A DNA stretch of 8,626 nt, taken from Acidobacteriota bacterium. GTDB taxonomy: Bacteria > Acidobacteriota > Terriglobia > Bryobacterales > Bryobacteraceae. The stretch lies in contig VFZQ01000188.1 in the NCBI GenBank assembly GCA_016871135.1, positions 1 to 8,626 on the forward strand, written 5' to 3'. Below, piece by piece: positions 1 through 5,694 of the stretch. Numbering within the stretch: position 1 is the stretch's first letter; each line of letters opens with the position of its first letter. The position numbers and the translations under genes are program-made. The notes below the pieces were generated by a model, which saw nothing but the letters and a program-made list of their open reading frames with translations, made no database searches and had not been told where the DNA came from.

Positions 1-1
1 C

Positions 2-37
2 ATCTTCGACACCAACTTCAAAGCGTTAGGGGAATGA
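2..37 (+). CDS. Possible 3' end of an upstream gene (last 11 codons)
   Basis: Reading from base 2 gives IFDTNFKALGE and then a TGA at 35-37. The first six codons all end in C, as expected for coding sequence in this GC-rich genome, and this is the main support. Eleven residues are too few to name a family. If real, the gene ends about 120 bases before the KorC-like gene on the same strand and could belong to the same transcript. It could also be non-coding sequence that happens to be open. Confidence 0.25.
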   Translation: MFDTNFKALGE

Positions 38-159
38 TGGGGCAAGCGGTCCCGGCCGCCTTCGACACCACCCACTTCTCGTTTAGTAGAATAACGAGAA
101 TACCCTTCTTGCCCATGTTGCCGCTGGCGGGTTTGCACGCGGCTTCGGGAGTCCCGTGA
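37..159 (+). CDS. Doubtful small ORF, 40 codons, between upstream tail and korC
   Basis: An ORF runs from ATG 37 (or ATG 34) to TGA 157-159. A purine-rich AGGGG at 28-32 lies just upstream. ATG 34 would overlap the possible upstream stop as ATGA, and the ORF's own stop overlaps the korC start as GTGA, which is the usual geometry of coupled genes. About three quarters of its codons end in G or C. Against it, the peptide has no recognisable domain, and its middle coincides with the AT-rich inverted repeat and promoter-like hexamer at 76-100, which suggest a non-coding leader. I lean towards non-coding. Confidence 0.15.
   Translation: MGQAVPAAFDTTHFSFSRITRIPFLPMLPLAGLHAASGVP
62..92 (+). promoter_or_regulatory. 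Weak sigma70-like promoter candidate for the kor operon
   Basis: TCGACA at 62-67 and TAGAAT at 87-92 each differ from the -35 and -10 consensus by one base. The spacing is 19 bases, longer than the ideal 17. Bases 81-102 are the most AT-rich part of the leader, in an otherwise GC-rich window. Transcription would begin near base 99, leaving a leader of roughly 57 bases before the GTG of the KorC-like gene. This rests on pattern matching only; if the genes to the left are co-transcribed there may be no promoter here. Confidence 0.25.
76..100. repeat. Perfect inverted repeat, 8-bp arms, possible operator
   Basis: TTCTCGTT at 76-83 and AACGAGAA at 93-100 are exact reverse complements separated by 9 bases. 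The spacer contains the -10-like TAGAAT. Both arms are AT-rich compared with their surroundings. A symmetric site across a -10 element is the usual layout of a repressor operator, so it may control the kor operon. No run of T follows the right arm, so an intrinsic terminator for an upstream gene is less likely but not excluded. Confidence 0.4.
146..156 (+). promoter_or_regulatory. Ribosome binding site of korC inside a small palindrome
   Basis: GGGAG at 147-151 is the only Shine-Dalgarno-like stretch before the GTG at 156, with a short spacing of 4 bases. It lies within the 11-base palindrome CGGGAGTCCCG (146-156), whose last base is the first base of the start codon. As RNA it could form four G-C pairs closed by a 3-base loop, partly hiding the binding site. 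The hairpin is small and its effect is an inference. Confidence 0.35.
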
Positions 160-1940
160 AACCAACCAACATTAAAGATCCGAACTACTTTCATAAAGTC
201 GTCGATTGCCAGTGGGCCTGTCCCGCGCACACGAACGTTCCGGAATACATCCGGTTGATCGCGCAAGGCCGCTTCTCTGACGCCTACATGGTCAACCGCG
301 TTTCGAACGTGTTCCCAGGCATTCTGGGCCGCGTTTGCGATCGCCCGTGTGAACCGGCCTGCCGGCGCGGACGCGTCGAAGAGAAGCCCGTCGCAATCTG
401 CCGCTTGAAGCGCGTCGCGGCCGATAACCGCGAAGACATTACGGACCGCTTGCCGAAGGCGCCAGCGACGAAGAACGGCAAACGCGTTGCGTGTATCGGC
501 GCTGGTCCTGCCTCGCTCACGGTCGCCAACGACTTAATGCCGCTCGGCTACTCGGTCACGGTCTTCGAGAAGTACGACAAGCCCGGCGGCTTGATGCGGA
601 CCAACATCCCGTCGTTCCGCCTGCCGGAGCAAACGCTCGACGAAGAAATGGGTTACGTCCTCGACATGGGCGTTGATATCCGTTACAACTCGCCCGTCGA
701 GAGCATGAAGGGCCTGCTCGATCAGGGCTTCGACGCAGTCTTCGTCGGCACCGGCGCGCCACGCGGCAAGGATCTCGATATCCCCGGTCGTCAGGAAGCC
801 GCGGCCAATATTCACATCGGTATCGACTGGCTGGAATCGATCGCCTTCGGCCACATCGACAAGATCGGCGAGAAGGTATTAATCATCGGCGTCGGCAACA
901 CAGCCATGGATTGCTGCCGCTCGTCCCGCCGCTTGGGCGGCAAGGACATCAAGGTCATGGCGCGCCGTCCGCGTCAGTTCTTCAAAGCGTCGCCGTGGGA
1001 GTTGGAAGACGCCGAAGAAGAGCAAGTCGAGATCATCATCAATCACGCGCCGAAACGCTTCGTGTTGGAGAACGGAAAACTCGTCGGCATGGAGTTCGAG
1101 CGCCTCGAATGGGACGCCGCGGCGAAGAAGTCCACCTTGATCGATACGGTGATCCTTCCGTGCGACGACGTGATTCTCGCTATCGGCCAGGACAACGCGT
1201 TCCCCTGGATTGAACGCGATCTCGGCATCGAGTTCGACAAGTGGGATATGCCGAAGGTCGACGAGAAGACCTACGAATGCTCGCGGCCGGGCATCTTCTT
1301 CGGCGGCGATGCGGCCTGGGGCCCGAAGAACATCATCTGGGCCGTCGCGCACGGACATGGCGCGGCGATCTCGATTCACAACCACTGTCAGGGCGTTCCG
1401 GTCACCGAACGGCCCGAAGATGGCATGAATTTGCTGACCACCAAAATGGGCATCAGCGAGTGGGCGTATTCAAACGACTACAGTTCGTCCAAACGCGAGA
1501 AGATGAAACACGTCGATCTCGTCGAACGGTTCAAGGACCTGAAGACCGAAGTCGAAATCGGCTTCACCGCCGAGCAGACAGCGCGCGAAGTGCAGCGCTG
1601 TTTGAACTGCGACGTGCAGACCGTGTTCACCGCGAAGCGCTGTATTGAGTGCGATGCGTGTATCGACATCTGCCCCGTGCAATGTCTGACCATCACGCGC
1701 GACGGCGAAGAGGAGGATGTTCGCAAACGCCTTTCGGCGCCGTCCATCAACCTCACGCAGGACCTCTACGCCTCCGACCCGCTGCCGCAAACATCTCGTC
1801 TGATGTTCAAGGACGAAGACGTTTGCGTCCACTGCGGCCTTTGCGCCGAGCGCTGTCCCACCGCCGCGTGGGACATGCAGAAATTCGACCTTTTGATTCA
1901 ACTTGCAGGAAGTGAAGCTTGCACCAAACAATTCGCGTAA
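156..1940 (+). CDS. korC: KorC-like FAD/NAD(P)/Fe-S subunit: GltD-type flavoprotein fused to a 2[4Fe-4S] ferredoxin domain
   Basis: This 594-aa flavoprotein probably carries electrons from the KorAB core to NAD(P)+. The N-terminal region (about 1-100) is the GltD/dihydropyrimidine-dehydrogenase type iron-sulfur domain, with Cys18, Cys22, Cys61, Cys65, Cys69 and Cys82. An FAD-binding Rossmann motif GAGPAS is at 115-120, with Glu138 ending the next strand. The second dinucleotide fold has GVGNTA at 245-250 followed by Arg270-Arg271, which would suit NADP(H). A GGD FAD motif is at 383-385. The C-terminus adds Cys482/Cys485, then two CxxCxxCxxxCP motifs at 496-507 and 557-568, separated by an unusually long 50 residues. 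The GTG start is the only sensible choice, since the frame has a stop at 87-89 and the next in-frame ATG is codon 45. The gene overlaps korA by 22 bp. The KorC name follows the 2-oxoglutarate:NADP+ oxidoreductase I recall from Azoarcus. The domain calls are firm; the partner assignment is inferred from gene order. Confidence 0.88.
   Translation: MKPTNIKDPNYFHKVVDCQWACPAHTNVPEYIRLIAQGRFSDAYMVNRVSNVFPGILGRVCDRPCEPACRRGRVEEKPVAICRLKRVAADNREDITDRLPKAPATKNGKRVACIGAGPASLTVANDLMPLGYSVTVFEKYDKPGGLMRTNIPSFRLPEQTLDEEMGYVLDMGVDIRYNSPVESMKGLLDQGFDAVFVGTGAPRGKDLDIPGRQEAAANIHIGIDWLESIAFGHIDKIGEKVLIIGVGNTAMDCCRSSRRLGGKDIKVMARRPRQFFKASPWELEDAEEEQVEIIINHAPKRFVLENGKLVGMEFERLEWDAAAKKSTLIDTVILPCDDVILAIGQDNAFPWIERDLGIEFDKWDMPKVDEKTYECSRPGIFFGGDAAWGPKNIIWAVAHGHGAAISIHNHCQGVPVTERPEDGMNLLTTKMGISEWAYSNDYSSSKREKMKHVDLVERFKDLKTEVEIGFTAEQTAREVQRCLNCDVQTVFTAKRCIECDACIDICPVQCLTITRDGEEEDVRKRLSAPSINLTQDLYASDPLPQTSRLMFKDEDVCVHCGLCAERCPTAAWDMQKFDLLIQLAGSEACTKQFA
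1907..1912 (+). promoter_or_regulatory. Ribosome binding site fixing the TTG start of korA
   Basis: AGGAAG lies 6 bases before the TTG at 1919, still inside the end of the korC reading frame. It supports TTG initiation: in the korA frame a TGA stop sits at 1913-1915, and the next ATG would not come until codon 30, inside the conserved gamma domain. Confidence 0.6.
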
Positions 1941-3724
1941 ACGACTTCGCCGTTAAGCTGGCGAACGTGAACGGAACAGGATCGGCGTCCGCGAACGGAC
2001 TGCTCATGACGGCCATTTTCCGCATGGGCATTCCCGTGTGCGGCAAGAACCTGTTCCCATCCAACATTCAAGGACTGCCGACCTGGTATGAGATTCGCGT
2101 CAGCGGCGACGGGTATCAAGCCCGCGCGCTCGACTACGACCTGATGGTCGCGATGAACAGCCAAACCTACGCGCGCGACATCAAGGAAGTCCGCGCCGGC
2201 GGCTATGTTCTTTACGATTCCTCGTGGCCACTCGACAAGAGCTTGTCGCGCAACGACGTCACGTTTCTCGGCGTGCCGCTCGCGCAGATGTGCAACGATG
2301 CCTTCGGCAATCCGCGCGAACGCATCTTGATGAAGAACATCGCTTACGCGGGAACGCTGTGCGCGCTGTTGAACATCGACATGGCCGTCGTCGAAGCGCT
2401 CTTGCTCGAGAAGTACGGCATGAAGCAGGCGATGGTGGACTCCAATCGCAAGGCGTTGATGCTGGGTTACGAATACGCCAAGGAACACCTGCCCTGTCCG
2501 CTGCCATTCCGGCTGGCGACGATCGACGCCAACGGCGACAAGGTCCTGATCGACGGCAACACCGCGACTGCTCTCGGATGTCTCTACGCCGGCGCGACTG
2601 TGGCCGCGTGGTATCCGATCACGCCCGCTACATCGGTGATGGACGCCTTCACCAAGTTCTCCGCGAAGTATCGCAAGGACAAAGAGACCGGCCGCAGCAA
2701 CGTCTGCATCTTGCAGGCCGAGGACGAACTCGCCGCGATCGGCATGGTGATCGGCGCGTCGTGGGCTGGCGCGCGGTCGTTCACCTCGACCGCGGGTCCG
2801 GGCATCTCGCTGATGAACGAGTTGCTGGGCTTGGCTTACTACGCCGAGATCCCCGCCGTCGTAATCGACGTGCAGCGCGTTGGTCCTTCGACCGGCATGC
2901 CGACGCGAACGCAGCAAGGCGACGTGCTCGAATGCGCTTATGCCTCGCACGGCGACACGAAACACATCCTACTGTTCCCATCGAATCCGAACGAGTGTTT
3001 CCATTTCGCGGCCAAGTCGTTCGATCTTGCCGAGAAGTTCCAGACGCCCGTGATGATGCTGTCCGATCTCGACATCGGCATGAACGATTGGGTTACACCG
3101 CGGTTGAAGTGGGACGATTCGTATGTCCCGGATCGCGGCCGCGTGGTCTCGAAGGAAGAACTCGAATCGATGGCGAAGTACTTCCGCTACTCGCCGCAGG
3201 ACGAAAACAACGTTCCGGCGCGCTCGCTGCCGGGCGTGCACCCGAAGGGCGCGTTCTTTACGCGCGGTTCGGGCCACAACAAACTCGGCGTCTACACCGA
3301 AATTCCGGACGAGTATCAGGAAGTGGTCGACCGGTTGCTGCAGAAGCACAAGTCGGCGGCGAAGTTTGTGCCGGAGCCGATCATCGAACGGCGCGAAGGT
3401 GCGAAGTTCGGCATCGTCTCGATCGGCGGTTGCGACAACGCGGTACGCGAAGGCCTTGATCGATTGGCCGATCGCGGCATCGCCGCCGACTACATGAGAG
3501 TGCGCGGCTTCCCGTTCGACGAGCCCGTCGAGCGATTCCTGCTTGAGCACGATTTCTGCTTCATCATCGAACAGAATCGCGATGCGCAGTTCAAAGCGTT
3601 GCTCACTCTAGAAACGCCTGTGCCGAAAGAGAAGATGGTGTCGCTACTGTTCTACGGCGGTTTCCCGTTGTCGGCCAAGAACGTTGTCGACGGAGTCGTA
3701 AGCCATTTGGAAGGGAGCAAGTAG
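1919..3724 (+). CDS. korA: 2-oxoacid:acceptor oxidoreductase alpha subunit (fused gamma-alpha), probably 2-oxoglutarate
   Basis: This is the large subunit of a CoA-dependent 2-oxoacid oxidoreductase, which with KorB turns a 2-oxoacid plus CoA into acyl-CoA, CO2 and two low-potential electrons. It acts in the cytoplasm. Its 601 aa match the fused gamma-alpha form. The gamma domain covers about 1-190, with NGTGSASANGLL near the start and then GKNLFPSNIQGLPTW. The alpha domain starts near 210 and carries the family signature YPITP at 232-236, then STAGPGISLMNE and VQRVGPSTGMPTRTQQGD. A transketolase-like C-terminal domain runs from about 494 to 600. It starts at TTG with a good ribosome binding site, overlapping korC by 22 bp, and its TAG stop is followed at once by the korB ATG. 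The family also includes pyruvate and broad 2-oxoacid enzymes. 2-Oxoglutarate is favoured by the two-subunit architecture and the KorC-like partner, not by a diagnostic residue. Confidence 0.92.
   Translation: MHQTIRVNDFAVKLANVNGTGSASANGLLMTAIFRMGIPVCGKNLFPSNIQGLPTWYEIRVSGDGYQARALDYDLMVAMNSQTYARDIKEVRAGGYVLYDSSWPLDKSLSRNDVTFLGVPLAQMCNDAFGNPRERILMKNIAYAGTLCALLNIDMAVVEALLLEKYGMKQAMVDSNRKALMLGYEYAKEHLPCPLPFRLATIDANGDKVLIDGNTATALGCLYAGATVAAWYPITPATSVMDAFTKFSAKYRKDKETGRSNVCILQAEDELAAIGMVIGASWAGARSFTSTAGPGISLMNELLGLAYYAEIPAVVIDVQRVGPSTGMPTRTQQGDVLECAYASHGDTKHILLFPSNPNECFHFAAKSFDLAEKFQTPVMMLSDLDIGMNDWVTPRLKWDDSYVPDRGRVVSKEELESMAKYFRYSPQDENNVPARSLPGVHPKGAFFTRGSGHNKLGVYTEIPDEYQEVVDRLLQKHKSAAKFVPEPIIERREGAKFGIVSIGGCDNAVREGLDRLADRGIAADYMRVRGFPFDEPVERFLLEHDFCFIIEQNRDAQFKALLTLETPVPKEKMVSLLFYGGFPLSAKNVVDGVVSHLEGSK
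3709..3717 (+). promoter_or_regulatory. Strong ribosome binding site for korB
   Basis: GGAAGGGAG at the end of korA lies 7 bases before the ATG at 3725. It is the most purine-rich Shine-Dalgarno stretch in the window and suits re-initiation directly after the korA stop, helping equal production of the two subunits. Confidence 0.55.
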
Positions 3725-4780
3725 ATGCCTTCAATCGTAAAACCATCCGCCGCGCATCCGAGTCTCGTGCGCAACAAGCTGGGGCTGACCATCCGCGACT
3801 ACGAAGGATCGATGTCGACGCTGTGCGCCGGCTGCGGCCACGATTCGATCACCGCCGCGATCATTCGCGCGTTTCATGAAAGCTCCACGCCGCCCGAGAT
3901 GATCGCCAAGATGAGCGGCATCGGCTGCTCGTCGAAGACGCCGACCTATTTCGTCAACGGCGCGCACGGGTTCAACTCGGCGCACGGCCGTATGCCGGCC
4001 ATCGCGACCGGAGCGATCGCGGCTAACCGCTCGCTGACTTTCATCGGCGTTTCTGGCGACGGAGACTCTCTGTCGATCGGTCTCGGCCACCTGGCGCACG
4101 CCATCCGGCGAAATCCGAAGATGCTATACGTGATCGAGAACAATGGCGTCTACGGATTGACCAAAGGCCAGTTCTCGGCGTCGGCCGATATCGGTTCCAA
4201 GCCGAAGAAGGGCGATCCGAACCGCATGCAGCCGATCGATCCGATGCTGCTGGCGCTTACGCTCGGCGCGACCTTCGTCGCCCGCAGTTTCTCCGGCGAC
4301 AAAGAGCAGCTGGTGCCGATCCTCAAGGCCGGACTCGCACATAAGGGCCTTGCCATCGTCGATGTCATCTCGCCGTGCGTGACCTTCAACGATCACGAAG
4401 GCTCGACCAAATCCTACGTCAGTTCGCGCAAAAACATCACCCGCGTAACTGAAATGGACTTCGTCCCGCCGGAGCAGGAAATTCTCGCGCAGATCTCGCC
4501 GCAAGGCAAGACCGCGGTGACGATGCACGACGGTTCGGTCGTCTACTTTACGTCGCTGCCCGAAGGCTACGATCCGAGCAACCGCCTAGCCGCTTATAGC
4601 TATTTGTCCGAGCAGCAAGGCAAGGGTGAAATTCCGACCGGCTTGTTCTATGTCTCGACCGATCAACCGGAATTGCACGAACTCAATGCGACGCCGGATG
4701 AAGCGCTGGTCAATGTTCCGTATTCGAAGTTGACCCCCGGCGCCGCGGCGCTCGACAAGCTAATGGAAGGCTATCGATGA
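3725..4780 (+). CDS. korB: 2-oxoacid:acceptor oxidoreductase beta subunit (TPP and [4Fe-4S] binding)
   Basis: This is the catalytic small subunit, binding thiamine diphosphate and one [4Fe-4S] cluster. The cluster ligands are visible as Cys34 and Cys37 (LCAGCGH), Cys68 (GIGCSS) and Cys218 (SPCVTF). Their spacings of 3, 31 and 150 residues closely match those I know for the two-subunit Sulfolobus enzyme. The TPP motif starts with GDGD at 111-114 and ends with ENNGVYGLTKGQ at 138-149, which includes the conserved Leu-Thr-Lys loop next to the cofactor. The protein is 351 aa, slightly longer than archaeal relatives because of an extended N-terminus (about 25 residues before the first cysteine region) and a C-terminal tail. 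The ATG follows the korA stop with no gap, and the gene's TGA overlaps the next ATG as ATGA. Together with korA and the KorC-like gene it should form one complex. Confidence in the family is very high; the exact substrate is inferred. Confidence 0.94.
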   Translation: MPSIVKPSAAHPSLVRNKLGLTIRDYEGSMSTLCAGCGHDSITAAIIRAFHESSTPPEMIAKMSGIGCSSKTPTYFVNGAHGFNSAHGRMPAIATGAIAANRSLTFIGVSGDGDSLSIGLGHLAHAIRRNPKMLYVIENNGVYGLTKGQFSASADIGSKPKKGDPNRMQPIDPMLLALTLGATFVARSFSGDKEQLVPILKAGLAHKGLAIVDVISPCVTFNDHEGSTKSYVSSRKNITRVTEMDFVPPEQEILAQISPQGKTAVTMHDGSVVYFTSLPEGYDPSNRLAAYSYLSEQQGKGEIPTGLFYVSTDQPELHELNATPDEALVNVPYSKLTPGAAALDKLMEGYR

Positions 4781-5694
4781 GATTTCTGCTGCTCGCGAGC
4801 GTGCTCGCGGCGCAGCAGCTTCCGGTACGCGAAGGGTTTATCGATGTACCCGGCGGGAAGGTTTGGTATCGCGTTACGGGATCGGGTTCGGCCACGCCGC
4901 TGTTGCTTTTGCACGGCGGGCCGGGCGGGCGGAGTTGTTCGTTTTCGCTGCTTCGTGACCTGGCGAAAGACCGGCCGCTGATCGTCTACGATCAACTCGG
5001 CTCGGGGCATTCGAAAGGGCCCACCGATTCCTCGCTTTGGCGAGTCGAACGGTTCGTCGAGGAACTGCACGCCGTTCGCAAAGCGCTCGGATTGGAGCGA
5101 GTCCATATCCTCGGACACTCATGGGGTGGAACGCTGGCGACCGAGTATCTGTTGACGAAGACGCAAGCGGGAGTCGCGTCGGTGATCCTGGCCAGTCCGC
5201 TCATCAGCACGCCGCGATGGGTTGCGGACGCACGCGCGTTGCGCGCGACGTTGCCGCCGCCGGTCGAGGAGCAGTTGAAGCAATGCGAGACCGTTGAGAC
5301 GGCCGACGATCCGAAGTGCAAAGCCGCGACGCGCGCCTTCGATGAGCGGTTTGTCATCGGCGCGAAGTCGCGGCCGAAGATCCCCGACTGCGAGGGCACG
5401 TCATCGAACAGCGATATCTATCGCAGCATGTGGGGCGCGGCGGAGTTCACCGCGACGGGCACGCTGCGCGACTACGACCGATCCTCGCGCTTGCACGAGT
5501 TGCGATTGCCGGTGCTGTTCCTCGCGGGCCGCAACGACGAAGCGCGCCCGTCGACGCTGGCCGAGTATCAGAGGGTGATTCCCGGATCGAAGCTCGTGGT
5601 TTTGGAGAAGAGCGCGCACGTCGGCTTTGTCACCGAGACGAAGCGTTACGTCAAGGAAGTCCGCGAATTCCTTCGCGCTGTCGACCGGCGCTGA
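4777..5694 (+). CDS. Alpha/beta hydrolase, proline iminopeptidase-like (S33), possibly exported
   Basis: This is a 305-aa alpha/beta-hydrolase-fold enzyme. The oxyanion-hole motif HGGPG is at 46-50, the nucleophile elbow GHSWGG at 113-118 makes Ser115 the nucleophile, and Asp254 (GRNDE) and His281 (SAHVGF) complete the triad. HGGPG with GHSWGG is typical of the proline iminopeptidase/S33 group, whose members remove N-terminal residues from peptides or hydrolyse small esters and lactones; the substrate cannot be read here. The N-terminus (Met-Arg, then about 10 hydrophobic residues up to Ala12-Gln13) looks like a very short signal peptide. Cys170, Cys181 and Cys205 in the cap could form a disulfide if it is exported. 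GGAAGG at 4765-4770 supports ATG 4777, which shares ATGA with the korB stop. Its 3' end overlaps the opposing gene by 44 bp. A functional link to the oxidoreductase is unproven. Confidence 0.85.
   Translation: MRFLLLASVLAAQQLPVREGFIDVPGGKVWYRVTGSGSATPLLLLHGGPGGRSCSFSLLRDLAKDRPLIVYDQLGSGHSKGPTDSSLWRVERFVEELHAVRKALGLERVHILGHSWGGTLATEYLLTKTQAGVASVILASPLISTPRWVADARALRATLPPPVEEQLKQCETVETADDPKCKAATRAFDERFVIGAKSRPKIPDCEGTSSNSDIYRSMWGAAEFTATGTLRDYDRSSRLHELRLPVLFLAGRNDEARPSTLAEYQRVIPGSKLVVLEKSAHVGFVTETKRYVKEVREFLRAVDRR

Noticed and set aside
879..1385. 168-codon minus-strand frame opposite korC
   Set aside because: It is a shadow of the conserved NAD(P)- and FAD-binding part of the KorC-like gene, with no family resemblance.
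1898..2965. 355-codon open frame on the minus strand opposite korA
   Set aside because: It lies wholly opposite conserved korA codons, is rich in Arg, His and Val, and shows no recognisable domain. Long antisense frames are expected in GC-rich genes.
2224..3459. 411-codon open frame on the plus strand, offset from korA
   Set aside because: It is an out-of-frame reading of the korA coding sequence, very rich in Arg, Ala and Gly, with no motif. The real frame is unmistakable.
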